Below, in pieces: positions 50,521-59,698 of a DNA stretch of 64,000 nucleotides. How positions within the stretch are numbered: position 1 is the stretch's first letter; every line of letters starts with the position of its first letter. The notes under the pieces were generated by a model. It did no database searches. It was not told the DNA's origin and saw only the letters and a program-made list of their open reading frames with translations. The stretch comes from Variovorax paradoxus (GTDB taxonomy: Bacteria; Pseudomonadota; Gammaproteobacteria; Burkholderiales; Burkholderiaceae_C): positions 124,001 through 188,000 of the forward strand of contig NZ_JAUSRN010000004.1 in assembly GCF_030811855.1 (NCBI RefSeq). The letters run 5' to 3'. A program made the position numbers and the translations under genes.

Positions 50521-52043
50521 TTCAGTCGATGCATCGCGTCGCGCAATGCGGGATAAAGCGATTTGTAGATTTCGAAGCGCTCGCGATACACAGCTTGCGC
50601 CGCAGGCTCCGGCCGCGCCCGCTCCACCAGCGTGACCCATCCGCGCTCCGCAGCTGCCGCATCGACCAGCCCCGCCCCGAGTGCCGCGAGCATCGCCGCA
50701 CCGAGCGCTGCCTCTACCTCTTCCTCGATGGTGAACACCGGGTAACCCGTGACGTCCGCCACGATCTGCATCCAGAGATCCGAATGCGCCGCGCCGCCGA
50801 CCACGATCAATCGTTCGTCCAGCGGCTGTCCGCTTTGTCGGCCCGCCTCGATGTTGTGCTGCAGCGCAAAGCTCACGCCTTCGAGCACCGCGCGATACAG
50901 GTGCGCGCGGCTGTGCGCGAGCGAGAGGCCGAGGAAGGCGCCCTTGGCCTGCGCGTCCCATACGGGGCTGCGCTCGCCCATCATGTAAGGCAGGAAGACC
51001 AGGCCTTCCGCACCGGGCGGCACGTCGACGGCCTTGCGCTCGATCAGCGCATGCGCGTCCTCGCCGGTGCGCACGGCCTCGGCCACCTCGGCCTGGCAGA
51101 AAGTCTCTCGAAACCATGTGACGGCAGCGCCCGCGGTGATGGCGCCGCCGAACACATAGCTGCGGTCCGCGCCGCGGTACACATGAGGCATCGTGATGAG
51201 CTTGTGGCGCGCATCCACCGTGGGACTCACGAAGCCCCAGCACATGCTGGTGCCGATCATCGCGACGTGGTCACCGCTGCCGGTGACGCCGGCGCAGAAG
51301 GTGGCCACCGCCGCATCGACGCCGCCCGCCATCAGCGGCATGCCTTCGGCGAGCCCAAGCTTCGCGGCCCACTCGGCGCTGAGGCCGCCGACCACGTCGC
51401 TCGACTCGACCAGGCGCGGCGGCATCATGCGCGCCGGGATGCCGAGCATGTCCATGGCTTCGTCCGACCAGCCACGTCGCGCCGTGTCGTACACACCGCC
51501 GATGTTGCCGGCCGAACTGTGATCGACCGCGAGCTCGCCGCTGAGCCGCCAATTGATATAGCTGTTGGGCGGCAGAAAGTAGCGCGTCCTTGCCCACACA
51601 TCGGGCAGGTGCTCGCGAATCCACAGCATCTTGGTAAAGCCGTAGTAGCTGTCGACGCCATTGCCGGTGATCGCCTGCAGCCGTGCCACATCGACATTCG
51701 CGTTGACTGCATCGACCTCGGCGGTGGCGCGGCGGTCCATCCAGATGAGGCAGGGATGCAGCGGCCGCATTTCTTCATCGACCGGGATGCCCGCGCCGCC
51801 GTACAGGCTGCTCACGCACATTGCCGCGATGTCGGAGGGCGCAATTCCGCTTTTCGCCACGCAGGCGCGCACGCTCTCGCACACCGCGTCGAGCCACACC
51901 GCGCAGTCCTGCTGCGCCCACAGCGGCTTTGGCGTTTCCGGCTGGTAGGCCACGCTGTTTTGCGAACGCACCTTGCCGTCGATACCGACCAGCAGGCACT
52001 TGGTGCTCTGCGTGCCGATGTCGACGCCGATCACGTGTTTCAT
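50517..52043 (-). CDS. FGGY family carbohydrate kinase
   Basis: 508 residues of the FGGY fold: phosphate-1 motif IGVDIGTQSTKCLLVG, catalytic region NYSTQ-like DGHSSAGNIGGVYDTARR, and ATP-binding GGAAHSDLWMQIVADVTGYP with ALGAAMLAALGAG near the end. It phosphorylates a sugar or polyol at the expense of ATP; xylulokinase, erythritol/threitol or ribulose kinases are all possible. The start lies 11 bp after the Zn-dehydrogenase stop and overlaps the SDR gene. Dehydrogenase plus FGGY kinase plus SDR is the usual polyol-degradation trio. Confidence 0.88.
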   Translation of the reverse strand: MKHVIGVDIGTQSTKCLLVGIDGKVRSQNSVAYQPETPKPLWAQQDCAVWLDAVCESVRACVAKSGIAPSDIAAMCVSSLYGGAGIPVDEEMRPLHPCLIWMDRRATAEVDAVNANVDVARLQAITGNGVDSYYGFTKMLWIREHLPDVWARTRYFLPPNSYINWRLSGELAVDHSSAGNIGGVYDTARRGWSDEAMDMLGIPARMMPPRLVESSDVVGGLSAEWAAKLGLAEGMPLMAGGVDAAVATFCAGVTGSGDHVAMIGTSMCWGFVSPTVDARHKLITMPHVYRGADRSYVFGGAITAGAAVTWFRETFCQAEVAEAVRTGEDAHALIERKAVDVPPGAEGLVFLPYMMGERSPVWDAQAKGAFLGLSLAHSRAHLYRAVLEGVSFALQHNIEAGRQSGQPLDERLIVVGGAAHSDLWMQIVADVTGYPVFTIEEEVEAALGAAMLAALGAGLVDAAAAERGWVTLVERARPEPAAQAVYRERFEIYKSLYPALRDAMHRLK

Positions 52044-52054
52044 GAGGACGTCTT

Positions 52055-53185
52055 TCAGAACCGGGGCTGCGGCTTGAGCAGCACCTTGATGGAATCGAGC
52101 GAGTCGGCCAGTGTGAAGGCGCGTTCCCACTCGGTCAACGGAAAGTCGTGCGTCACGATGCCCTTCGAGGTGACGAGTCCGCGCGCCAAGAGGTCGATGG
52201 CAATCGGGTAGCAGTAGGGTCCCAGGTGCGCGCCGCGCACGTCGAGCTCCTTGCGGTCGCCAATGATCGACCAGTCGGCGCTCGTCTCCGAGCCGAACAC
52301 GCTGAACTCGACGAAGCGGCCGAGCTTGCGGATCATGTCCAGCCCCTGCGTCACGCCGATGGGCGCGCCCGTGGTCTCGATGTACACGTCGCAGCCGTAG
52401 CCTTCGGTCAGGCCCTTCACGATGGCGTCGGCGTTCTCGGTCTTCGGGTTGATCGTGACGTCGGCGCCGAACTGCTTCGCGAGTGCGAGGCGCTCGGGCA
52501 CCAGGTCGATCACGATCAGCTTCTTCGGCGTCTTGAGTGCCGCGACCTGCACCATCATCAGGCCGAGCGGGCCGGCGCCGGCGATCACCACCACGTCGTC
52601 GAGCTGGATGTCGCCGCGGTTCACCGTGTGGATCGCGCACGAGAGCGGCTCGATGATGGCTGCGTCTTCCAGCGAGATGCCGTCGGGGATCTTGTGCACG
52701 CGCGAGGTGGGCGGCAGTCGCATGTAGTCGGCCATGCCGCCGTCGGCCACGATGCGCTGGAAGCCGAAGATGTTGTGCACTTCGCACATCCAGTATTTGC
52801 CCGAGGTGCAGAAGCGGCACTTGTCGCACGGCACGATCTGCTCGGCGATCACGCGGTCGCCTTTTTCCACGCCGAAGTGCTCAGCTGCGCCTTCGCCAAG
52901 CGCTTCGACATAGCCGAAGAATTCGTGGCCCGGGATCACGGGCGCCTTGACCCACGATGGCTGGCTGTCGCCGCCCCAGAACATCTTCGCGCCCGAGTGG
53001 CACTTGCAATCGGAGGCGCAGATGCCGCAGGCCGCGATGGAGATCAGCAGTTCGTTCCGGCCGATGGCCGGCATGGGCACGGATTCGAGGCGATAGTCCT
53101 CGGGGCCGTGGCAGACGACGGCCTGCATCGCGGCGAGTTCGCCGATGGCGCCCGATGCGCCGGGCTGGAGCTTTTGATAGGACAT
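52055..53185 (-). CDS. zinc-dependent polyol dehydrogenase (erythritol/L-threitol DH-like)
   Basis: 376 residues of the MDR/sorbitol-dehydrogenase family: catalytic-Zn ligands CGICASDCK and PGHEFFG, structural-Zn Cys cluster CDKCRFCTSGKYWMC, Rossmann GAGPLGLMMVQVAAL, and the NAD-preferring acidic residue after the Rossmann (IVIDLVPERLA). I recall highly similar sequences annotated as erythritol/L-threitol dehydrogenase, but the substrate must be tested. Followed closely by an FGGY kinase and DCXR-like SDR; preceded by the palindromic repeat copy 2 and RbsC-type permease. Confidence 0.85.
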   Translation of the reverse strand: MSYQKLQPGASGAIGELAAMQAVVCHGPEDYRLESVPMPAIGRNELLISIAACGICASDCKCHSGAKMFWGGDSQPSWVKAPVIPGHEFFGYVEALGEGAAEHFGVEKGDRVIAEQIVPCDKCRFCTSGKYWMCEVHNIFGFQRIVADGGMADYMRLPPTSRVHKIPDGISLEDAAIIEPLSCAIHTVNRGDIQLDDVVVIAGAGPLGLMMVQVAALKTPKKLIVIDLVPERLALAKQFGADVTINPKTENADAIVKGLTEGYGCDVYIETTGAPIGVTQGLDMIRKLGRFVEFSVFGSETSADWSIIGDRKELDVRGAHLGPYCYPIAIDLLARGLVTSKGIVTHDFPLTEWERAFTLADSLDSIKVLLKPQPRF

Positions 53186-53225
53186 GGATTCCTTGTGGTC
53201 AGAGAGGGTGTTGGGTTTGGGTTTT

Positions 53226-53328
53226 CTCCCTCCCCCTCTGGGGGAGGGCAGGGTGGGGGCAAGCAGCGTCACCAATGAGCACGCCCTGCCTGCCCCCATC
53301 CCAGTTTTCCCCCGGAAGGGGAAGGAGC
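53226..53328. repeat. palindromic G/C-tract repeat, copy 2
   Basis: CTCCCTCCCCCTCTGGGGGA through CCCGGAAGGGGAAGGAGC, with inner complementary blocks GGGTGGGGGC and GCCCCCATCC. Same family as 19909-20022. Located between the RbsC-type permease and dehydrogenase genes, again inside a co-directional gene set. Confidence 0.85.
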
Positions 53329-53342
53329 AAGGCAGAAGAGGG

Positions 53343-54323
53343 TCAGCGTTTTGCTTCCCGGCTGATGAAGATGGCAAGCAGCACGATCCCGCCCTTGATG
53401 ATCAATTGCAGATACGGCGACACGCCGATCATGTTGAGCCCGTTGTTCAGCACGCCCAGCAGCAGCGCACCGACCAGCGTGCCGACGATGGCACCTCGGC
53501 CGCCCGCGATGGACGTGCCGCCCATCACCACCGCCGCGATGGCATCGAGCTCGAAGCCCACGCCCACGCCGGGCTGTCCGCTCGTGACGCGCGCCGCCTG
53601 CACGATGCCGGCCACGGCAGCCGTGAAGCCGCTCAGCGCATACACCAGCAGCTTGTAGCGCGACACGCGCACGCCCGAGAGACGCGTGGCTTCCTCGTTG
53701 CCGCCAATGGCATACACGTAGCGGCCGAAGGGCGCCATGTTGAGCAGCACATACGCCACGAGGTAAGTCGCCAGCATGATGAGAATCGGCACCTTGATGC
53801 CCGCGAGCACGCCGCTGCCGAGAAAGGCGAACGAGTCGGGCAGTCCGTCGATCGGATAGCCGCCCGTGTAGATCAGTGCGATGCCGCGCGCAATGCCCAT
53901 GGTGGCCAGCGTCACGATGATCGGCGGCATGCGCAGGTAGGCCACGCAGTAGCCGTTGAAGAGGCCGATCACCACGCCCACGGCCAGGCCGAGCGGCACC
54001 GCAAGCATGGGCGGCAGCCCGAACTGCACCATCATTCCCGAGGCCAGCGTGCCCGACAGAGCCACCACCGCGCCCACCGAAAGATCAATGCCGCCGGTGA
54101 GGATGGCGGCCGTCATGCCCACCGCGATGATGGCGTTGATCGACGACTGCAGCGCGATGTTCTGCAGGTTGCCCCAGGAAAGAAAGTTGTCGGTCGCGAC
54201 AATCATGAAGATCGAGATCGCGACCAGGCCGATCAGCGGCAGGAAGGCCGTGGAGCGTCGCAGTTCGGTAAAGAACCCGCCTGCGGGCGCTGGCGGCGTG
54301 GGGTGGGTGGCGGCTGCATTCAT
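53343..54323 (-). CDS. sugar ABC transporter permease, RbsC-like
   Basis: 326 residues with eight to ten membrane segments: first about 25-45 ([19 protein letters not shown]), and the RbsC-type motifs [57 protein letters not shown] (here [14 protein letters not shown]) and [20 protein letters not shown]. It overlaps the ATPase gene by 4 nt. Forms the homodimeric channel of the polyol/sugar importer. The proline-rich N-terminus ([13 protein letters not shown]) is unusual but common in this clade. Confidence 0.92.
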   Translation of the reverse strand: MNAAATHPTPPAPAGGFFTELRRSTAFLPLIGLVAISIFMIVATDNFLSWGNLQNIALQSSINAIIAVGMTAAILTGGIDLSVGAVVALSGTLASGMMVQFGLPPMLAVPLGLAVGVVIGLFNGYCVAYLRMPPIIVTLATMGIARGIALIYTGGYPIDGLPDSFAFLGSGVLAGIKVPILIMLATYLVAYVLLNMAPFGRYVYAIGGNEEATRLSGVRVSRYKLLVYALSGFTAAVAGIVQAARVTSGQPGVGVGFELDAIAAVVMGGTSIAGGRGAIVGTLVGALLLGVLNNGLNMIGVSPYLQLIIKGGIVLLAIFISREAKR

Positions 54324-55840
54324 TGAAGACTCCCAGACGAAGTAGCGTGGCGCATGACGTCGCCTGAATTGATGGCGTCCCCTTCAAGCGTGGCCACGAT
54401 GGACCCGCCGGAGAACACCGCCACGCGGTCGCACATTCCGACAATCTCGGGCAGCTCGCTCGAGATCATGATGATGGCCTTGCCCTGCTGCGTGAGTTCG
54501 CGCATCAGGCTGTAGATCTCCGCCTTGGCACCCACGTCGATGCCGCGCGTGGGCTCGTCGAAGATCAGCACCTCGCAGGCGTGGCCGAGCCAGCGCGCAA
54601 TCACCACCTTCTGCTGGTTGCCGCCCGACAGCGTCGCCACGCGCGTCTCGATGTCCGGCGCTTTCACGCCGACGCGCTTCGAGAGTTCGCCGGCCGATTG
54701 CTTCTCCGATTTCTGGCTCACGAGCCCCGTGCGCTTGTGCTTGCCCAGGTTGTTCATCGAGATGTTGAAGCGGATCGTGAAGTCGGTGATCAACCCTTCG
54801 ACCTTGCGGCTCTCCGGCAGCAAGCCGATGCCGTTCTCCAGCGCCTCGGTGGGGTCGTTCAGGCGCACCGGCTTGCCGTTGCGCAGCACCGTCTTGCGGT
54901 ACACGCGGTCAGCGCCCATCATGCCGAGCGCGAGTTCGGTGCGGCCCGAGCCGACCAGTCCCGCAAAGCCGAGAATCTCGCCCTCATGCAGCTCGAAGCT
55001 GTTCACCGGCCCGCTCTTGGCGAGCTGGATCTCCGGCACCTCGAGCACCTTGCGCGCGCGCGGCGACGGCTGCGGCTTGGGCGGAAAGCTGTGCTCGATC
55101 CTGCGGCCGACCATCATCTCGACCAGCGCATTCACATCGGTAGTGCCCACTTCGGTGTGCCCTGCATTGGCGCCGTCGCGCAGCACGCTGATGCGGTCGC
55201 ACACCTCGAAGATCTCGTCCAGGTGGTGCGAGATGAAGATCATCGCCACGCCCCTGGCGCGCAACTCGCGCATGATCTTGAACAGGTGCCCCGCCTCGTT
55301 GGGCGTGAGCGTGGCGGTGGGTTCGTCGAGCACCAGCAGCTTCGCGTGGAGCGACAGCGCCTTGCCGATCTCGACGAACTGCTGCTGCGCCACCGAGAGC
55401 CGGCAGATCGGCACGCCGAGGTCGATCTGCACATCCAGCTCGTCGAAGATCGCTTGTGCCGAACGCTTCATCGCGGACTTGTCGAGCAGCCCGAACCGGT
55501 TCTTCAGATAGCGGCCGAGAAAAATGTTCTCCACCGCGTTCAGGTACGGAATGAGGCTGAACTCCTGGAAGATGATGCCGACGCCCGCCGCGATCGCGTC
55601 GCTGTAGCCCGCGAACTCGCACTCGCGGCCCTCGATGAAGATGCGGCCCTCGTCGGCCTGATAGATGCCGCCGAGGATCTTCATCAGCGTGGACTTGCCC
55701 GCGCCGTTCTCGCCGAGCAGCGCGTGCACCTCGCCCTTGCGGATCGAAAGGTCGATGCCCGAGAGCGCCTTTACGCCCGGAAAGCGCTTCGACACGCCTT
55801 CCAGGCGGAGCATCTCTACTTCTTCTGCGGAGGAGATCAT
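54320..55840 (-). CDS. sugar ABC transporter ATP-binding protein, RbsA-like (double ABC)
   Basis: 506 residues with two ABC domains. Domain 1: Walker [10 protein letters not shown], signature [15 protein letters not shown] (degenerate), Walker [11 protein letters not shown]. Domain 2: [14 protein letters not shown], signature [15 protein letters not shown], Walker [18 protein letters not shown]. Start choice: ATG 55840 is preferred; GTG 55849 and the ATG at 55813 (after AGAAGAAGTAGAG) are alternatives. Powers import of the RbsB-bound ligand. 12-15 bp separate it from the receptor gene upstream. Confidence 0.9.
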   Translation of the reverse strand: MISSAEEVEMLRLEGVSKRFPGVKALSGIDLSIRKGEVHALLGENGAGKSTLMKILGGIYQADEGRIFIEGRECEFAGYSDAIAAGVGIIFQEFSLIPYLNAVENIFLGRYLKNRFGLLDKSAMKRSAQAIFDELDVQIDLGVPICRLSVAQQQFVEIGKALSLHAKLLVLDEPTATLTPNEAGHLFKIMRELRARGVAMIFISHHLDEIFEVCDRISVLRDGANAGHTEVGTTDVNALVEMMVGRRIEHSFPPKPQPSPRARKVLEVPEIQLAKSGPVNSFELHEGEILGFAGLVGSGRTELALGMMGADRVYRKTVLRNGKPVRLNDPTEALENGIGLLPESRKVEGLITDFTIRFNISMNNLGKHKRTGLVSQKSEKQSAGELSKRVGVKAPDIETRVATLSGGNQQKVVIARWLGHACEVLIFDEPTRGIDVGAKAEIYSLMRELTQQGKAIIMISSELPEIVGMCDRVAVFSGGSIVATLEGDAINSGDVMRHATSSGSLQ

Positions 55841-55852
55841 GGCCGACACCGA

Positions 55853-56773
55853 TTACCAGGTGAAGGTCTTCGCGCCCTCGGCGTCGATCAGCTTCACGTC
55901 GACCGGCACCGCGGCCGGCACATTCGCACCCCACTTCTTGGCAAGTGCGATGCCGATCGCCAGGCGGATCTGGTCGCGCGGGTACTGCGCGGTGGTGGCG
56001 ATGAACTTCGAGCCTGGCTTCTGCATCGCCTTGATGGCTTCGGGCGCGCCGTCCACGCTGGCGAGCTTCACGTCCTTGCCGCTGGCCTCGATGGCGGCCA
56101 GCGCGCCCATCGAGCCGCCGTCGTTCACGCTGAAGATACCCTTCAGGTCCTTGTTGGCCTGCAGGATGTTCTCGGTCACGGTGAGCGCGGTGGCGCGTTC
56201 CTGCTTGCCGTTCTGCGTGCTCACCACCTTGATGCTCGGGTACTTGGCGAGCGCTTCGCGGCAGCCCTTCACGCGCTCCAGGATCGGCACGACCGGAATG
56301 CCGTCGAGGATCGCCACGTCGCCCTTCTCGCCGATGCTCTTGGCGAGGTATTCGCAGGCCAGGCGGCCCGCGTCGGTGTTCTTCGACCCCACGAAGGAGT
56401 CGACCGGCCCCTGCGCATTGGCATCCACCGCCACCACGATCAGGCCCGCCTTCTTGGCCGAGCGCACCGCCGACTGCACGCCGGTGGAGTCGGTCGGGTT
56501 CAGCAGCAGGATGTCGATCTTCTTCTGGATCATATCTTCCACGTCGCCGATCTGCTTGGCCACGTCGTGCCGCGCATCGGTGGTGACTACCGTCGCACCG
56601 ATGCTGGCCGCGGCCTCTTCGAGCGCCTGCTTCATCGTGACGAAGTACGGGTTGTTCAGTTCCTGAAAAGTCATGCCAATGCGCAGCGGCTGCTTGGGCG
56701 CTTGCGCCTGTGCGGCGGATGCGCCGCAGGCCAGGGCGGCGGTGAGGGCGGTGGCTTTGAGAAGGTTCTTCAT
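55853..56773 (-). CDS. sugar ABC transporter substrate-binding protein, RbsB-like
   Basis: 306 residues: signal MKNLLKATALTAALACGASA with cleavage near AQA-QA, and the type-1 ribose-receptor fold (LRIGMTFQELNNPYFVTMKQ; ILLLNPTDSTGVQSAVRSAK; FSVNDGGSMGALAAIEASGK). RBS GCAGGAGACAGCCACC. First transporter gene, 110 bp downstream of the AraC regulator, which likely controls it in response to the sugar or polyol. Ligand unknown; tetritols and pentitols are the leading candidates. Confidence 0.91.
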   Translation of the reverse strand: MKNLLKATALTAALACGASAAQAQAPKQPLRIGMTFQELNNPYFVTMKQALEEAAASIGATVVTTDARHDVAKQIGDVEDMIQKKIDILLLNPTDSTGVQSAVRSAKKAGLIVVAVDANAQGPVDSFVGSKNTDAGRLACEYLAKSIGEKGDVAILDGIPVVPILERVKGCREALAKYPSIKVVSTQNGKQERATALTVTENILQANKDLKGIFSVNDGGSMGALAAIEASGKDVKLASVDGAPEAIKAMQKPGSKFIATTAQYPRDQIRLAIGIALAKKWGANVPAAVPVDVKLIDAEGAKTFTW

Positions 56774-56883
56774 GGTGGCTGTCTCCTGCGGGTTGTGACG
56801 GTCTAAAAAAACGCGGGCAAAGGCTCGCCCCGCACGGCGCCCGAAGCGCCGCGCTGGTGACGACACGGGGAACTCGGGAAGCG

Positions 56884-57783
56884 CTACGGCGGGCTGGCGG
56901 CACGCAGGTTCGCGGCTTGCGCGGCCTGCATGCGGTGGAAACTGCGGAACTTCGTCGGCGGCATGCGCTTGTGCAGCAGGAACTGCCGGTTGAAGTTCGA
57001 CACGTTGTTGAAGCCCACATCCATGCAGACATCGAGCACCGGCTTCTCGCTGTTGGCGAGAAGCTCGCAGGCGCGGCTGATGCGCAAGCGGTTCACATAG
57101 CGCACGAACGACTGGCCCGTGTGCTTGCGGAACGAGCGCGAGAAAGCGCTCGGGCTCTGGCCCACCAGTTCGGCCAGCATCGGCTCGCGCAGGTCGTCGC
57201 CCAGGTTGGCCGCGATGTGCGCCAGCACGTTGTTGATGGCGTGCGACATGAAGGCCTTGGGGTCGGGCTTGTACGCCGGGCTCGCCAGCCGCTGGCGGTC
57301 GCTGCTGCCCTGCAGCAGCTCGAGCAGGGACAGCAGCAGGATCACGCGGCGCAGCCCGCGCGCTTCGAGCAGCGACTCCATCATGGGCCTGGCTGCGATG
57401 GCGGTCTCGGCCGAGAAGAGCAGGCCCGCGCCCGACTCGGCCAGGAGCGGTGAAATGCGCTCGAATTCGGGAAAGGTCGCCGCCATGTTCTTCACCAGTT
57501 CGGCCGGAAACTGGATCACGATGCCGCGCCGCTCGACGCTCTGGCCCGCGGGCACGTCGCTGATCCAGTTGTGCGGCAGGTCGGGCCCCATGAGAACGAG
57601 GTTGCCGGGCTCGAAATGGCCGACGTGGTCGCCCACGAAATACACGCCCTGGGTCTCGACGATCAGCTGGATCTCGTACTCCGGGTGGAAATGCCAGCGC
57701 ACCGTGCGATACGGATAGCCGTGCGCCCAGGCGGTGAACGATTCGTCACCGCGGACTTCGACGATTTCCAGATCGGGCTGCAT
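56884..57783 (-). CDS. AraC family transcriptional regulator
   Basis: 299 residues: N-terminal cupin-type sensor (YRTVRWHFHPEYEIQLIVET, VYFVGDHVGHFEPGNLVLMG) and C-terminal double HTH (LAELVGQSPSAFSRSFRKHT, RISRACELLANSEKPVLDVC, GFNNVSNFNRQFLLHKRMPP). A promoter fits upstream: TTGTGG-N17-TACAGT (57870-57842, minus strand) with ribosome site AAGGAACG. It is the first gene of the leftward polyol operon region, so likely its activator and sensor of the imported sugar. Confidence 0.9.
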   Translation of the reverse strand: MQPDLEIVEVRGDESFTAWAHGYPYRTVRWHFHPEYEIQLIVETQGVYFVGDHVGHFEPGNLVLMGPDLPHNWISDVPAGQSVERRGIVIQFPAELVKNMAATFPEFERISPLLAESGAGLLFSAETAIAARPMMESLLEARGLRRVILLLSLLELLQGSSDRQRLASPAYKPDPKAFMSHAINNVLAHIAANLGDDLREPMLAELVGQSPSAFSRSFRKHTGQSFVRYVNRLRISRACELLANSEKPVLDVCMDVGFNNVSNFNRQFLLHKRMPPTKFRSFHRMQAAQAANLRAASPP

Positions 57784-58085
57784 GGACGTTCCTTTTTCCT
57801 TGTCTCTGTGTTCTGGCGATGGCGTTTGACGGCGTGGGCGGACTGTACGAATCGCCCAGGATGGCCACAACCAGAGATGACGCCCGAAGTTGATACTTTT
57901 TTGACATGCGTGCAAGCCCGCGGGCAAAGGCATTGCATCGCAGCAATTCCCTTTCTCCTCGGGGAAATTGTCTTGCACGGCGAGGATTGCTGCATCGCGG
58001 AAACGGCGAATAGCCGGAGTCAAGAATTCATAGGTGTTTTCCCGCACCAAGAGTGGCCGGCGGCGGCACGGCACACTCTGGCGTC
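57784..58085. other. 302-bp divergent intergenic region (AraC / CoA-transferase)
   Basis: No gene seen. It holds the AraC promoter, an AT-rich stretch TTGATACTTTTTTGACATG (57889-57907), a near-palindrome CAATTCCC/GGGGAAATTG (about 57943-57970), and the poorly defined upstream region of the CoA-transferase gene (CACACT eight nt before its ATG). Confidence 0.5.
57842..57870 (-). promoter_or_regulatory. sigma-70-like promoter of the AraC gene
   Basis: Read on the minus strand: TTGTGG (57870-57865), 17-nt spacer, TACAGT (57847-57842). Transcription would start about 50 nt before the ATG at 57783. Confidence 0.5.
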
Positions 58086-59333
58086 ATGACGAACACCTGT
58101 TCTTTCCCCGTCGCGCCGACCCCGGCGGGCCCGCTGGCCGGCCTCAAGGTGATCGAACTCGGACAACTGATCGCCGGCCCCTTTGCGGCGCGCACGCTGG
58201 CTGATTTCGGCGCCGAGGTGATCAAGATCGAGCCACCCGGCGCGGGCGATCCGCTGCGCACATGGCGGTTGCTGAAGGACGGCACGTCGGTCTGGTGGCA
58301 GGTGCAGTCGCGCAACAAGCGTTCGCTCGCGCTCGACCTGCGCCAGCCGGAAGCGCAGGCCATCGTGCGGCAGCTGGCGGCCGAGGCCGACGTGTTGATC
58401 GAGAACTTTCGACCCGGCGCAATGGAGGGCTGGGGCCTCGGTCCTGATGAACTGCTGGCCGCCAACCCCGCGCTCGTGATGCTGCGCATCAGCGGCTACG
58501 GCCAGACTGGCCCCTACCGGGACCGTCCGGGCTTTGGCGTGGTGGCCGAGGCCATGGGCGGGCTGCGCCACCTCACGGGCGAGCCCGGCCGCGTGCCGGT
58601 GCGCGTGGGCGTGTCCATCGGCGACACGCTGGCATCGCTGCATGGCGTGATCGGCGTGCTGATGGCGATGCAGCACCGCCATGCCACGGTGAGCGCCGAA
58701 TACCCCAAGGGCAGGGGGCAAGTTGTGGATGTCGCGCTTTATGAGGCCGTCTTCAACTGCATGGAGAGCCTGCTGCCGGAGTACAGCGCGTTCGGCGTGG
58801 TGCGCGAGGCGGCCGGCAGCGCGCTGCCCGGTATTGCACCCACCAATGCCTACCGCTGCGCTGACGGCGGCTATGCCATCGTGGCGGGCAATGGCGACAG
58901 CATCTTTCGCCGGCTGATGGCCTGCATCGGCAGGCCTGACCTCGCGGCCGATCCGGCGCTGGCCGGCAATGCGGGCAGGGTGGCGAAGGTGGCAATGCTC
59001 GATGCCGCCATTGGCGACTGGGCCGCAGAGCGCACCGTCGACGAGGTGCTGGCCGCACTCGACGCAGCGCAGGTGCCAGCCGGCCGCATCTACACCATCG
59101 CCGACATTGCGGCGGACCCGCACTACGCCGCGCGCGGAATGCTGCAGCAGGTGCGCATGTCCAACGGCAGCGCGCTGGCGGTGCCCGGCTTCGTGCCCAA
59201 GCTGTCGCTCACGCCGGCCAGCCACCGGCACAATGCGCCTGCGCTGGGTGCGGACACCAACGCCGTCTTGAAAGAGATCGGCCTCAGCGCCGAGCAGATC
59301 GCCGCGCTGCATGCGCGCGGCATCGTCGGCTGA
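58086..59333 (+). CDS. CaiB/BaiF (class III) CoA-transferase
   Basis: 415 residues of the family III CoA-transferase fold: LAGLKVIELGQLIAGPFAAR, EVIKIEPPGAGDPLRTW, KRSLALDLRQPEAQAIVRQL, and the conserved Asp180 in GVSIGDTLASLHG, probable catalytic residue. The N-terminal Cys/Pro-rich leader is short. The family moves CoA between acyl-CoAs and free acids such as carnitine, oxalate or dicarboxylates; substrate unknown. Convergent with the acyl-CoA-binding protein gene (18 bp between stops). The upstream hexamer close to the ATG suggests leaderless initiation but is weaker than at other sites. Confidence 0.88.
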   Translation: MTNTCSFPVAPTPAGPLAGLKVIELGQLIAGPFAARTLADFGAEVIKIEPPGAGDPLRTWRLLKDGTSVWWQVQSRNKRSLALDLRQPEAQAIVRQLAAEADVLIENFRPGAMEGWGLGPDELLAANPALVMLRISGYGQTGPYRDRPGFGVVAEAMGGLRHLTGEPGRVPVRVGVSIGDTLASLHGVIGVLMAMQHRHATVSAEYPKGRGQVVDVALYEAVFNCMESLLPEYSAFGVVREAAGSALPGIAPTNAYRCADGGYAIVAGNGDSIFRRLMACIGRPDLAADPALAGNAGRVAKVAMLDAAIGDWAAERTVDEVLAALDAAQVPAGRIYTIADIAADPHYAARGMLQQVRMSNGSALAVPGFVPKLSLTPASHRHNAPALGADTNAVLKEIGLSAEQIAALHARGIVG

Positions 59334-59351
59334 GTGACTTGCGGGACGGAT

Positions 59352-59609
59352 TCAGCCGCGCAGTGACTCGATCAGGTCGATGTACTTCTGCTTGGCCTCG
59401 TCGGCACCGAGGCCCTTTTGCGCGGTCCAGGCGTCCCACTTGGCGCGCGCGACGATGTCGCTGAAGCTGGGCTTCTTGGCGGTGTTGTCGCCTTCGGTCG
59501 CCTGCTTGAAGAGGCCGTAGATCTTGAGCAGCGTGGGATTGTCGGGGCGCTCTGCCAGCAGCTTGGAGTTGGCTTGGGCGGCTTCGAATTGGGCGTTGAG
59601 GTCGGACAT
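59352..59609 (-). CDS. acyl-CoA-binding protein (ACBP)
   Basis: 85 residues, the family length. Contains ACBP helices with the acyl-CoA contacts LKIYGLFKQATEGDNT, KPSFSDIVARAKWDAWTAQKG and AKQKYIDLIESL. Binds and buffers long-chain acyl-CoAs in the cytosol; rather uncommon in bacteria but known in several proteobacteria. The ATG at 59609 is preferred; the TTG at 59618 is a poor alternative. A TAAGAT -10-like hexamer lies about 45 nt upstream. Confidence 0.93.
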   Translation of the reverse strand: MSDLNAQFEAAQANSKLLAERPDNPTLLKIYGLFKQATEGDNTAKKPSFSDIVARAKWDAWTAQKGLGADEAKQKYIDLIESLRG

Positions 59610-59698
59610 GGCGGTCAAGAAAGAAATGGAAAGCGAACGGTACGCATCTTAAAGTGCGCGGTACCCGACCGTACCGATCGCGCCCGTGCGGGCCGTCC

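Noticed and set aside
59670..59686. Small inverted repeat CGGTAC-N6-GTACCG between ACBP and TPR genes
   Set aside because: Short arms and no context to tell operator from chance; not listed as a feature.
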